A stretch of 18,091 nt of DNA from an uncultured Veillonella sp. (lineage in GTDB: Bacteria > Bacillota > Negativicutes > Veillonellales > Veillonellaceae), in contig URZS01000003.1 of NCBI GenBank assembly GCA_900552445.1, positions 1-18,091 on the forward strand, written 5' to 3'. The notes under the pieces were generated by a model that ran no database searches, was not told the origin of the DNA, and saw only the letters and a program-made list of their open reading frames with translations. Both the position numbers and the translations under genes were made by a program. This document shows, piece by piece, positions 1-7,721 of this stretch. Position 1 is the first letter of the stretch, and every line of letters begins with the position of its first letter.

Positions 1-252
1 AGTAAACCCTTTACCGATTGCTTTATATCCTAAATACAAGAATGGTAAATTGATAAGTACTACGAAAATACTAAAGGATATACCAGATAGTTCCGCAGCC
101 ATCAACGAAATACCAACTACACCACCGTCGATGATGCTATTGGGTACTAAAAATAAATCTAAGCCCACCGTATAGATAAAGGCCCCTAAAATCATCATTA
201 CACAACGCATAATAAGGTTTGACCAGTTACGCGTTGAAGTCTCACTTGTCAT
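1..252 (-). CDS. YitT family (DUF161) membrane protein, N-terminal part only
   Basis: The reading frame starts at the ATG at 250-252 and stays open for 84 codons to the window edge, so only the N-terminus is present. Residues from about 14 on are hydrophobic, and a segment reading DLFLVPNSIIDGGVVGIS follows the first membrane helix. This is the hallmark start of the YitT/YpjC family of multi-pass inner-membrane proteins, whose function is not well established. A second hydrophobic stretch (about 50-75) follows. Family members are usually near 280-290 residues, so roughly 200 residues are missing. A clear ribosome site (AAGGAG, 259-264) precedes the ATG. The start overlaps the end of the upstream nuclease-like gene by 11 bases, which suggests co-transcription and translational coupling. 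There is no visible functional link to LPS. Confidence 0.8.
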   Translation of the reverse strand, partial: MTSETSTRNWSNLIMRCVMMILGAFIYTVGLDLFLVPNSIIDGGVVGISLMAAELSGISFSIFVVLINLPFLYLGYKAIGKGFT

Positions 253-769
253 GTACTTCTCCTTTTCCGTATAACTGCTCCATAGCATGTAAACGTTTTT
301 CTTCTAACTCACTAGAGCTTATCGTTTCTTCTTTTACTTCTACTTTACTTTGAGCCAACTGCTTTGTATAGCGCAAGCCAATTACGAGAGCCGTTAAATC
401 ATCTACAGGTTCAGGTGGAAATTGCATAGATGTAGGAACAAACTTGCGCCACCCTGTAGGTGGATTATATTTCCAGTATAATTTACGCGCCTCTTCTGTA
501 CTATGAGATTCATCGATTAAGCTTGTAGTGATTTTATGATTACGTCCAATTTGTTGAAGAGATGGATATAAATGTTTATGATTCGTACCATTCCCACATA
601 CAATATGGGCGATTCCATAATATTCTGTTAATAGACGTTCAATATCATCATTGAAGGTCTTCGTAGAAATAATGTTGCGACATACCATAGATCCATCAGG
701 CGTTACAATAGCAACACCTGTTTTTTCATTACCTGGGTCTACTGCCAAAATATATGTATTTTCAGTCAT
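242..769 (-). CDS. YqgF/RuvC-like RNase H-fold nuclease, divergent
   Basis: This 175-residue protein opens with LAVDPGNEKTGVAIV (8-22), the first strand and DxGxxxxG turn of RuvC/YqgF-type RNase H-fold nucleases. A glutamate (E87, in LIDESHS) and an aspartate pair (D123, D124, in PVDDLTALVIG) sit where this fold places its other metal-binding acids. VCGNG at 58-62 fits the second conserved strand. It is longer than canonical YqgF (about 140 residues): a W/P-rich insert lies at about 99-121 and a charged tail follows residue 140. Canonical YqgF matures the 16S rRNA 5' end, but this divergent version could be a paralogue with another nucleic-acid role. The ATG has an AGAGGA ribosome site at about 776-784. 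It sits after a terminator and overlaps the YitT gene, so it probably starts its own small unit. The fold is fairly sure; the function is not. Confidence 0.65.
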   Translation of the reverse strand: MTENTYILAVDPGNEKTGVAIVTPDGSMVCRNIISTKTFNDDIERLLTEYYGIAHIVCGNGTNHKHLYPSLQQIGRNHKITTSLIDESHSTEEARKLYWKYNPPTGWRKFVPTSMQFPPEPVDDLTALVIGLRYTKQLAQSKVEVKEETISSSELEEKRLHAMEQLYGKGEVHDK

Positions 770-796
770 TTAACTATCCTCTTTGTAAATACAGTA

Positions 797-832
797 GTTA
801 TATTTTAACATAAAAAGAAGGTCTTATGTAAA
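797..832 (-). promoter_or_regulatory. Possible promoter for the nuclease/YitT pair
   Basis: A promoter is expected here because a terminator ends the upstream unit. On the minus strand a TTTACA (827-832) lies 18 bases before TTAAAA (803-808), and TATAAC (797-802) is also near a -10 consensus but lacks a good -35 partner. The -35-like hexamer would fall inside the terminator stem. This is a weak call in AT-rich DNA. Confidence 0.2.
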
Positions 833-849
833 AATTTACATAAGACCTT
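812..849 (-). terminator. Intrinsic terminator closing the LPS/DUF3084 unit
   Basis: A perfect 15-base inverted repeat (818-832 with 835-849) forms a hairpin about 35 bases after the DUF3084 stop codon. Read on the minus strand, the stem is followed by C and then five T (812-816), the expected layout for Rho-independent termination of minus-strand transcripts. The plus-strand side has only a short T run (848-851), so a bidirectional role is less likely. Confidence 0.85.
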
Positions 850-883
850 TTCTACTATAATGTATGAAACCAACATACTTATA

Positions 884-2098
884 TTAATTCGTTTTCATTT
901 TTACCCTATCATTTAAAGCAGGCATTTGGGTAATACGCAATTTAAGATGTACAGGACCAGAAGAATATGTATCGCCATCTACATAAGCCTCTACAAGAAC
1001 CTTGCCATGCATTGTGCCGACACGTCTAATAGCAGTAAACAAATCATCCCCTGGTATGGTTCCAATATCACCAGATAGGGAGTCAGGAATAATACCTTTG
1101 GCTTTTGCCTTTTCATTTACTTGTTTCAAGAATTGAAGCATAGAGGATTGAGCATTACTACCACCATCCATAACAGTAGAGTGAATAACTTCATTATTCT
1201 TATAGATAAACTGTTGTGGATACACTTGGATTAGCGCTACTGCAGGCTCTCCTGAAATAATATTTCCAGCCGCTACAACTTGAACAACCATTGGTGTCTT
1301 AGAGTCGATTAACTTTTGAGTAGCTACCTCAATATTTTGACGATCAACATAGACTACAGCTTGTCCTTGATCTTCTATACCAAGACGGCGCAAGACTAAC
1401 TGATTAGTATCATCAATAATATGCTTGATAGTCGCATTGCTATCTTCAGCGCTCAATCCAGGACGAACAACAGCTTGGGCCAGTAATTGATCTACTTGGA
1501 ACAATATTGTTCCTTCCCGTAGATGAATAATGCCATTTTGCAATTGTTCTTGTGTGTTTTGAAGATCTTTTATATGGGCTTCCATCTTAGCTCGAGTAGC
1601 CTCAAGATCAGCTAACTTTTTAGATACCTCAGCATAAGATGATTGTAGTGATGCAAGTTCTGCTTCAGTAGCATCCTTAGCCGCTTGAGCACTTGCCAAT
1701 TCAGCTTTTGTAGCTTCTACTTCGCGACGAATTTGTTCTATCTCTGCCATTCGCTCTTCTAGCTCTTGCTTATTTTGTTCAAGCAAAGCTTTACCACGAA
1801 TGAGCTCTTGTGTCTTTGCAGCAACCTCTTCATTAAGTTGTTTCATATCCGCTCGCAATTGGTCCATACCAAACAATGCAGTTCGAACACTTTGAGATGT
1901 AAAGGATAAAACACCTACTGTAGCAGCTGCAACTAGTAGACCCGTTACAATAGTAACAATAATCGACGTATGCTTAGGTCGTAATCCAAAGAGGGACATG
2001 CGACGCTTACCAACTTTGGTGCCTAACTTATCCCCCATGTAGGCTATTAGCCCACCCATAAGGGCAATAATTATTAAGATTTTAACACCTACTACCAT
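884..2098 (-). CDS. DUF3084 domain membrane protein with long coiled coil
   Basis: This 404-residue protein has two N-terminal hydrophobic segments (about 5-21 and 45-66) separated by a basic loop containing GKRRMSLFGLRPKH. A long, highly charged coiled coil follows (about 75-200, rich in E, K, Q, A and L). The C-terminal half (about 210-404) is globular, with segments such as VVYVDRQNIEVA and VALIQVYPQQFIYKNNEVI. This architecture matches the DUF3084 family, known from cyanobacteria and other diderms, which has no established function. The ATG has a strong ribosome site (AAAGGAGG, about 2105-2112). It is the last gene before the terminator and lies 85 bases after lptG. I infer that it works in the envelope, possibly spanning the periplasm, but the sequence does not show what it does. 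Confidence 0.8.
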   Translation of the reverse strand: MVVGVKILIIIALMGGLIAYMGDKLGTKVGKRRMSLFGLRPKHTSIIVTIVTGLLVAAATVGVLSFTSQSVRTALFGMDQLRADMKQLNEEVAAKTQELIRGKALLEQNKQELEERMAEIEQIRREVEATKAELASAQAAKDATEAELASLQSSYAEVSKKLADLEATRAKMEAHIKDLQNTQEQLQNGIIHLREGTILFQVDQLLAQAVVRPGLSAEDSNATIKHIIDDTNQLVLRRLGIEDQGQAVVYVDRQNIEVATQKLIDSKTPMVVQVVAAGNIISGEPAVALIQVYPQQFIYKNNEVIHSTVMDGGSNAQSSMLQFLKQVNEKAKAKGIIPDSLSGDIGTIPGDDLFTAIRRVGTMHGKVLVEAYVDGDTYSSGPVHLKLRITQMPALNDRVKMKTN

Positions 2099-2131
2099 CG
2101 AGTCCCTCCTTTCATAAGATTACAACCGTCA

Positions 2132-2142
2132 TGTCAATTATA
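2132..2142 (-). promoter_or_regulatory. Possible internal promoter elements before the DUF3084 gene
   Basis: In the 85-base gap after lptG the minus strand carries a perfect TATAAT (2137-2142) that overlaps a TTGACA-like element (TTGACA, 2132-2137 region). The TATAAT has no good -35 at 17 bases, and the TTGACA has no good -10 at 16-18 bases. The elements could give the DUF3084 gene some independent expression, but chance is a real alternative in AT-rich DNA. Confidence 0.2.
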
Positions 2143-2183
2143 AAATTAGATTTCCTAATTCTAGTGTATCTCTTTATCCTAGG

Positions 2184-3275
2184 CTACTTCGATACACGCC
2201 AATTTAAATATAAACCTGCGATGATACCTAATGTATCAGGTATTAATGCAGCTAATACCGTTGGCAACGCACCGCCTTTACCTAAAGCGCCGGCAAATGT
2301 CATTACCCCATAGTAGATAAAGATGATTAGAATACTAATACCAAAGCCGATAGATGAGCTAGAACGTTGTTTTTGAAGTCCTAGTGGTGCACCTACTAAA
2401 GCAAAGACAAAGCTAGCAAGTGGAATTGTAAAACGTTGGTACATTTCCATTTCCAACTTATTAGCATTTGTATAAGCTGCCTTATAGGCTTTAATTTGAT
2501 GACGTAATTCCTTAATTGTTAGTTCTTCAGGTTTACGTTGATCTTGCTGAATATCTTTTGGAGCAGATTTGATTGGCAAGGATTGCTCCTTAAACTTCAT
2601 AGTTCGTTCTACACCGTCTCCAGCAGACAAGTCATAGATAATACCATTTTGCATTACCCAATACTGACCATTCCAGATAGCAGTATCAGCATTTTCAACT
2701 TGCTGTAGTTTGCCACCTTCTCCAAACTGTTGCACCGTAATCATAGACAACTGTTTAGTCTCAGCATTGTAGCTCTTTGCATACATTAATGTACCTAACT
2801 CATCGCCATTCATCGCTTTCAACACAATGTGATTTTGTGTTTGAGGAGTCGCATTTTTCATGATTTCGTCCCGTACAATAGTTTGATACATATGATTTGT
2901 ACGAGGAACAACAAATTCATTAAATGCTACGGCTCCAATAGAAATCATAAGAGCAATGATATATACCGGCATCGCAAGACGCAAGAAGCTAAGGCCACCA
3001 GCACGCATAACTACAATCTCACTAGTACTACTCAAACGACTAAAGGTCATAAGAGAGGCTAAGAGTACTGACATAGGGAATGTTAAGATAACAATACTTG
3101 GTAACGCCAAGACAAAGGCTTTCATAACAAGCAGCAATGGTGCCCCATATTCAGTAATGTATTGAGCAATTCTAAATAATGTGCCTGTACCAATAAAAAT
3201 ACTGGTAAAAGCAAATACTCCAAATAGGAATGGGCCTACGAAGGCTTTTAAAATATATTTATCTAATAATCTCAT
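2184..3275 (-). CDS. lptG: LPS export permease of the LptF/LptG (YjgP/YjgQ) family
   Basis: This is the membrane subunit of the ABC exporter that extracts LPS from the inner membrane and passes it to LptC and LptA. The 363 residues show three N-terminal membrane segments (about 11-34, 46-75 and 98-120). A cytoplasmic coupling helix with SSTSEIVVMRAGG (82-94) contains the conserved glutamate (E86) that contacts LptB in this family. A periplasmic beta-rich domain (about 125-255) and three C-terminal membrane segments complete the fold. Length matches the family (about 350-366). The ATG follows a GGAGGG site that overlaps the lptB stop codon 8 bases upstream. E. coli uses an LptF/LptG heterodimer, but only one permease gene is present here. 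The assignment to LptG rather than LptF is nominal. Confidence 0.9.
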   Translation of the reverse strand: MRLLDKYILKAFVGPFLFGVFAFTSIFIGTGTLFRIAQYITEYGAPLLLVMKAFVLALPSIVILTFPMSVLLASLMTFSRLSSTSEIVVMRAGGLSFLRLAMPVYIIALMISIGAVAFNEFVVPRTNHMYQTIVRDEIMKNATPQTQNHIVLKAMNGDELGTLMYAKSYNAETKQLSMITVQQFGEGGKLQQVENADTAIWNGQYWVMQNGIIYDLSAGDGVERTMKFKEQSLPIKSAPKDIQQDQRKPEELTIKELRHQIKAYKAAYTNANKLEMEMYQRFTIPLASFVFALVGAPLGLQKQRSSSSIGFGISILIIFIYYGVMTFAGALGKGGALPTVLAALIPDTLGIIAGLYLNWRVSK

Positions 3276-3283
3276 CGTCCCTC

Positions 3284-4003
3284 CTATAATCTAAAGTTAT
3301 CCCCTAAGTAATGTTCGCGAGCGATTGGATCGTTTGCGATTTCATCAGGGGTACCCTCTAGGAGGATTTTGCCACTACTCAAAATATAGGCTTTGTCTAC
3401 AATCCCCAATGTTTCACGCACATTGTGGTCCGTAATCAAAATACCAATACCTCGATTTTTAACATGTAAAATAATTTGTTGAATATCCGCTACTGCAATT
3501 GGATCGACACCAGCAAAGGGTTCGTCCAAAAGGATGAAGTTAGGTTCTAGTGCAAGACAACGAGCAATTTCTACACGACGTCGTTCACCACCAGATAATT
3601 GCATCCCCATGCGATCACGAACATGACCGATATGGAATTCTTCAATTAACGACTCCACAATAGCCTCAATCTCATCAGGTGTTTTCGTCGTAGTCTGTAG
3701 CATAGCACGAATATTATCCTCTACAGACATAGACCTAAAGATTGATGCCTCTTGTGGTAGGTATCCAATACCTTCAGCAGCCCGTTTGTACATAGGGATA
3801 TTTGTAATATCCTTGCCATCAACGGTAATAATGCCCGAGCTTGGTCTTTCAATACCTACAATCATATAGAATGACGTAGTTTTACCGGCCCCATTAGGAC
3901 CTAATAGACCTACAACTTGCCCTTTATCAACGCGTAGACTTACCCCATCTACAACGTTTCTCCCGCTAAAGGTTTTAACTAAGTTTTTGGTTTCTATATA
4001 CAT
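3284..4003 (-). CDS. lptB: LPS export ABC transporter ATP-binding protein LptB
   Basis: This cytoplasmic ATPase powers LPS extraction together with the LptF/LptG-type permease. All nucleotide-binding motifs are intact in the 239 residues: Walker A GPNGAGKT (35-42), Q-loop (Q84 in YLPQEASIF), signature LSGGE (136-140), Walker B FILLDE (156-161) and switch histidine H193 (ITDHNVRE). The phrase [10 protein letters not shown] and the ending [10 protein letters not shown] are characteristic of LptB and distinguish it from branched-chain amino acid ABC proteins of similar build. The ATG has an AAGGA site that overlaps the lptA stop codon. Its position between lptA and lptG supports the call. Confidence 0.96.
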   Translation of the reverse strand: MYIETKNLVKTFSGRNVVDGVSLRVDKGQVVGLLGPNGAGKTTSFYMIVGIERPSSGIITVDGKDITNIPMYKRAAEGIGYLPQEASIFRSMSVEDNIRAMLQTTTKTPDEIEAIVESLIEEFHIGHVRDRMGMQLSGGERRRVEIARCLALEPNFILLDEPFAGVDPIAVADIQQIILHVKNRGIGILITDHNVRETLGIVDKAYILSSGKILLEGTPDEIANDPIAREHYLGDNFRL

Positions 4004-4012
4004 ATACTATCC

Positions 4013-4735
4013 TTATTTATTCGGAACAATGATGAGTGTACTTCGGCCACCTAATGTTTCAGCAGAATCATCAGCTAGACGAATTCTAAGCTCTGGTGCA
4101 TTTAGCACATTGCCATTTTGAACGGCATGAGCAGAGCCAGATAAGAGTACAACACCATCATTTTGATTTGGTGTTTGCGTGTATGTAGCTCGGTCTGCAG
4201 AACCAGATACATTTCGGTCTGGATTAGAGAATGTTACATTGCCTTGTGCTACTGCACGAATTTCCCGCATCCAACCTTCTACTTGATCACCTGTCAAAGT
4301 TGTACCTTCAGCAATCAATCGAGCATTACCACTAACGAGACCATATTCGGAATCAGTGCTATATTCTACACTATCACCAAAAATTTGGCGATCACCACGT
4401 TGTAAATGAACACCACCATTAGCAGTAAATTTATTATTGTTGTAACTATGAACTGACTGGGCAGACATAGCCATATCAGAACCAATCAAAGATACACCAC
4501 CTTCAAGACTTGCTTCTTGAGTTTTTGTGTTGTACCAACCATTGGCACCAGTCATAGTTTTATCCGCTTGAGTAATAACAACATTACCGGTTGCATCAGC
4601 ACGACCTGTATTGCCATCATAAGACAATGTATCAGCGCTAATAGTCAACGGATCATTTGCAGCCCAAGCTGTAACAGATGCTGTCATGAGTACAGCCAAA
4701 ATAGCCATACCAATCTGTTTTTTCTTATTCATCAT
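4013..4735 (-). CDS. lptA: Periplasmic LPS bridge protein LptA (OstA-like)
   Basis: LptA monomers stack into a beta-jellyroll bridge that carries LPS across the periplasm. The 240 residues begin with a clear signal peptide: MMNKKK, a hydrophobic core, then an AWA|AND cleavage site near residue 25. The rest is beta-rich OstA-type sequence with recurring motifs such as ADTLSYDGNTGRADATGNVV and NPDRNVSGSADRATY. It has no cysteine. The mature form (about 215 residues) is longer than E. coli LptA (about 158). Two adjacent ATG codons are available, and the GAGGGG site (4741-4746) suits the second (4730-4732) slightly better in spacing, which would give 239 residues. It lies 12 bases after lptC and 9 bases before lptB. 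Confidence 0.9.
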   Translation of the reverse strand: MMNKKKQIGMAILAVLMTASVTAWAANDPLTISADTLSYDGNTGRADATGNVVITQADKTMTGANGWYNTKTQEASLEGGVSLIGSDMAMSAQSVHSYNNNKFTANGGVHLQRGDRQIFGDSVEYSTDSEYGLVSGNARLIAEGTTLTGDQVEGWMREIRAVAQGNVTFSNPDRNVSGSADRATYTQTPNQNDGVVLLSGSAHAVQNGNVLNAPELRIRLADDSAETLGGRSTLIIVPNK

Positions 4736-4747
4736 ATTTCCCCTCTA

Positions 4748-5284
4748 TTACTTCTTCGTTAATTTTGCGTTGCCAATGGCTTTAATAATTTTCAAAGACA
4801 TATTACCTTCAAGTTTGTCGCCTGTAAGAGTTACATCCTTACTGTTATATGTAAAAGCCGTCTTAGATGTCAACGTTTTTGTTTTGTTATCAAAGTGAAG
4901 GGCTTCTGTTTTAAATTCTGCACCTTCTGTATTAGTAGCTGTAACGCCTTGATCGATATCAAGAGAATTGCGATCCCCCGTCAATACAGCATGAGGAGCT
5001 GTAATAGTAGTAGTCACATCATCTTGATAGAATAGACCCTTCAAGTTAGTCAAAACGATGGCCTTTGTCCGTGGGTCATATTCAATCTTTTCAGCTGATA
5101 AGGCCCACACTAATTTGCCATCCTTTTCCTCTTGTAGGTCAGCACCTTGGAAATTAACGAGTTGACCACTCGGATTTTGAGTGGTAGTAACCTCATTAGA
5201 GTCTTTCATAATATATACGATAAGACCAATTAAAGCCAACACTATAGCGGCCACAATGGCAATTAATTTTTTATTGTTTTTCAT
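4748..5284 (-). CDS. lptC: LPS export bitopic membrane protein LptC
   Basis: LptC links the inner-membrane LPS exporter to the LptA bridge. The 178 residues have one N-terminal membrane anchor (about 7-26) after a basic MKNNKK start, then a periplasmic OstA/LptC-type beta domain (for example LVWALSAEKIEYDP at about 59-72 and a string of short beta strands). Length agrees with the family (E. coli 191). The start overlaps the end of the acyltransferase gene by 14 bases, with a GAGAGG ribosome site inside that gene, so translation is probably coupled. LptC is poorly conserved in sequence, so the call rests on topology, the beta-rich domain and the lptC-lptA-lptB order. Confidence 0.88.
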   Translation of the reverse strand: MKNNKKLIAIVAAIVLALIGLIVYIMKDSNEVTTTQNPSGQLVNFQGADLQEEKDGKLVWALSAEKIEYDPRTKAIVLTNLKGLFYQDDVTTTITAPHAVLTGDRNSLDIDQGVTATNTEGAEFKTEALHFDNKTKTLTSKTAFTYNSKDVTLTGDKLEGNMSLKIIKAIGNAKLTKK

Positions 5285-6203
5285 GTGCCCTCTCCCGTGC
5301 TGCTATCTTCTTATCATAATCAATAATTTGATCCATCTTAGTCATCCAACGATGTTGGAACCAAAGCCATTCATCTGGATGCTGGCGGATAAAGTCTTCA
5401 GTAACGCGTACACATTCCTCAGTTAGACGATACATATCTGCATCTTCATCACCAGTTTCAATATAATGCAATGCAGGTAAAATGTGAACAATATGCCCAC
5501 CTTCAGGCTTGCGAGATGCAAAAATCGGAACTACGGGAGAACCAAATTTTTTCGCAAATGTAGCTGGCCCAATAACCGCTGAGGAGTCTTGACCTAAAAA
5601 CGGAACTGGTAAACCATGTATATATCCATCTTGGTCAGCTAAGAAGCCAAGCAGTTTTTTCTTTTTTAAAGCCTTTGCAGCGGAAACGATTTCGTTGCCA
5701 CCACTAGCAAACACATCAAGCCCTACCATCTCACGATACTCATTCATGAGACGTGTAAATTGAGCATTTGGTTGTTTCTTAACAATTGTAGTAGATGGGT
5801 ATCCATGAGCCGCCATAGCAGCGCCCATCCATTCCCAATTGCCTACATGACCAGTAAGAACAATAACACCTTTATCTTCTGCGATGGCTTCTTCTAAATA
5901 TTCGACACCACGCATTTCAATATGTTCATCGATAAAGGATTTTGTAAGGTTTGGCATGTATAATACTTCCATAACACTACGGCCAAGGTTTTTGAACAAC
6001 TTATCAATGAGTTGTTCTGCCTCTTGATCATTCATGTTCATGCCAATTTTGATATTTTTAATACCTCTAAGTTTTTGCTTCTTCGCTATTAGCCCATATA
6101 CAGGACCTAAACTAGCGCCTATGAGCAAAATGAGCTTGTACGGTAGTCGACAAACAAGCCAACTAATGCCTTTAACTAAATGGTATTGCCATTCGTTATT
6201 CAT
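5271..6203 (-). CDS. lpxL: Lipid A secondary acyltransferase, LpxL/HtrB family
   Basis: This inner-membrane enzyme transfers an acyl chain from acyl-ACP onto a hydroxyacyl chain of Kdo-lipid A. The protein (310 residues) has an N-terminal hydrophobic anchor (about 8-38) and the family's catalytic HX4E motif in GHVGNWEW (H119, E124), followed by the conserved FLADQDG and PVPFLGQDSSAV segments. Length matches LpxL (about 306). The frame stays open 23 codons further upstream into kdsC, but the ATG at 6201-6203 is chosen because a near-perfect AAAGGAGGTG (6210-6219) sits just before it and the upstream residues are not family-like. It is the only late acyltransferase in the window. The acyl chain and position it uses cannot be read from sequence. 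Confidence 0.88.
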   Translation of the reverse strand: MNNEWQYHLVKGISWLVCRLPYKLILLIGASLGPVYGLIAKKQKLRGIKNIKIGMNMNDQEAEQLIDKLFKNLGRSVMEVLYMPNLTKSFIDEHIEMRGVEYLEEAIAEDKGVIVLTGHVGNWEWMGAAMAAHGYPSTTIVKKQPNAQFTRLMNEYREMVGLDVFASGGNEIVSAAKALKKKKLLGFLADQDGYIHGLPVPFLGQDSSAVIGPATFAKKFGSPVVPIFASRKPEGGHIVHILPALHYIETGDEDADMYRLTEECVRVTEDFIRQHPDEWLWFQHRWMTKMDQIIDYDKKIAARERAHEKQ

Positions 6204-6217
6204 TCTGCCCACCTCCT

Positions 6218-6739
6218 TTATTGTCCATGAGCATGGATCTCTCGTGCATAGTCTGCTACGACAGTTTCCCATAATCCTTGATTCTTCAAGATATATTCTA
6301 CAGCTTCTCTTACGGCACCTTGACCGCCATTAACAGTAGAAATAAATTTTGCCAATTGTTTTACCTCTGGTACCGCATTATTTGGCGCCATAGGTAAACC
6401 AACTAGTTGAAGAGCCCCCAAATCGTTGAGGTCATCTCCCATGTATGCAATCGTCTTTAAGTCGATTTGATGTTCTGCACAGAGAGCTCTTAACGCTTCT
6501 GTTTTATTAGCATGGCCCATAAGGAGCGCATCAAAGTGAAGCTCCTTAGCACGGCGCTCAACCATCGGGGAAATACGAGCTGTAATAATCGCCAGTTTTA
6601 TCCCTGATTTACGAGCCGCTGTTAAACCTAAGCCATCTTTTACAGAAAAGGATTTTAGCTCTTCTCCAGTCGATGTATAAACGAGAGATCCATCAGATAA
6701 AACGCCATCTACATCGAGAACAATCCATTGAATATTCAT
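6218..6739 (-). CDS. kdsC: 3-deoxy-D-manno-octulosonate 8-phosphate phosphatase KdsC
   Basis: KdsC removes phosphate from Kdo-8-phosphate, the third step of CMP-Kdo synthesis. It is a small HAD-superfamily phosphatase without a cap domain. The nucleophile motif is LDVDGVLSDG (D9, D11), the second motif is the IITAR segment (51-55), the lysine region is GHANKTEAL and the metal motif is GDDLND (101-106). The C-terminal GGQGAVREAVEYIL is typical of KdsC tails. At 173 residues it is slightly shorter than E. coli KdsC (188), in line with short versions in other bacteria. Its ATG overlaps the kdsD stop codon (TAATG), giving tight coupling with the isomerase that starts the pathway. Confidence 0.94.
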   Translation of the reverse strand: MNIQWIVLDVDGVLSDGSLVYTSTGEELKSFSVKDGLGLTAARKSGIKLAIITARISPMVERRAKELHFDALLMGHANKTEALRALCAEHQIDLKTIAYMGDDLNDLGALQLVGLPMAPNNAVPEVKQLAKFISTVNGGQGAVREAVEYILKNQGLWETVVADYAREIHAHGQ

Positions 6740-7710
6740 TATACAATGCCTCTACGCAATAAATCCGTAATATGAACAATGCCAAGACATACATTATTAC
6801 CATCTACAACAGGTAGTACAGTAATTGGACGTGGTTGATTTTTCTCCATCAAGTGGAGCGCTTCAGCAGCCAGTTTATCCTTAGTAATTGTGCGAGGCAT
6901 AGAGGTCATCATATCCTCTACAGGCCATTCTAAGAAATTACTGCCAGAATCAAGACCACGGCGGACATCACCATCAGTAACAAGACCTAATAAGTGACCT
7001 TCTTCATCGATTACATTAGTAGCGCCCAATCCTTTTTCTGTCATTACAAAGAGTGCATCTCGAACAGTAGCACCTTTGAATACAGTAGGATTATCTTCAC
7101 CACCATGCATGATATTTTCCACAGTCAGCAATAGCTTGCGACCTAAAGAACCACCTGGATGGAATACAGCAAAGTTTTCCGGTGTAAAATGATGACGCTC
7201 TAATAAGCATACAGCTAATGCATCTCCTAGGGCCAACGCAACTGTAGTACTTGTAGTAGGCGCTAATCCTAATGGACAAGCTTCCCGTTCTACTTCAGCC
7301 AACAATACAATGTCTGAATTCTTAGCTAATGTAGATTCTGGTTTCCCTACAACGCAGATTAATTTTGCACCTATGCGACGCAAGGACGGCAAAATACTAA
7401 TGATTTCACCAGTTTCACCGCTATTAGAAAAGGCTAATACTACGTCATCTTCTGTAATCATACCAAGATCACCATGTACGCCTTCACCAGGATGCATGAA
7501 TAATGCTGGAGTCCCTGTACTTGCCAAGGTAGCCGCAATTTTACGACCAATATGACCAGATTTACCCATCCCTGTACATACTACACGGCCCTTACAAGCC
7601 AAAATCATATTTACAGCATTTACAAAATTGTGATCCAAACGAGAACTTAATTCTTCTATAGCACGAGCTTCCTCATGAAGCACTTGTGCAGCTTGTTCTA
7701 AAATAGTCAC
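6739..7710 (-). CDS. kdsD: D-arabinose 5-phosphate isomerase KdsD/KpsF
   Basis: This enzyme converts ribulose 5-phosphate to arabinose 5-phosphate, the sugar precursor of Kdo. The 323 residues hold a SIS isomerase domain (about 38-175), with TGMGKSGHIG (46-55) and SNSGET (95-100), and two C-terminal CBS domains (about 200-255 and 265-323). Residues K50, E102, E143 and H184 fall exactly nine positions before the active-site K59, E111, E152 and H193 described for E. coli KdsD, so it looks fully active. The start codon is GTG, preceded by an AGGGGCGG-type site that overlaps the end of kdsA 11 bases upstream. Placement between kdsA and kdsC supports a biosynthetic LPS role, as opposed to a GutQ or capsule KpsF paralogue. 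Confidence 0.94.
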   Translation of the reverse strand: MTILEQAAQVLHEEARAIEELSSRLDHNFVNAVNMILACKGRVVCTGMGKSGHIGRKIAATLASTGTPALFMHPGEGVHGDLGMITEDDVVLAFSNSGETGEIISILPSLRRIGAKLICVVGKPESTLAKNSDIVLLAEVEREACPLGLAPTTSTTVALALGDALAVCLLERHHFTPENFAVFHPGGSLGRKLLLTVENIMHGGEDNPTVFKGATVRDALFVMTEKGLGATNVIDEEGHLLGLVTDGDVRRGLDSGSNFLEWPVEDMMTSMPRTITKDKLAAEALHLMEKNQPRPITVLPVVDGNNVCLGIVHITDLLRRGIV

Positions 7711-7721
7711 AAATACCGCCC

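Noticed and set aside
2145..2161. Small hairpin (AATTAG/CTAATT) in the lptG-DUF3084 gap
   Set aside because: Six AT-rich pairs are too weak for a terminator; read-through from lptG into the DUF3084 gene is more likely.
6204..6272. 23-codon N-terminal extension of the LpxL-type gene
   Set aside because: The extra residues overlap kdsC, are cysteine-rich and not family-like, and the strong ribosome site lies downstream of this upstream start.
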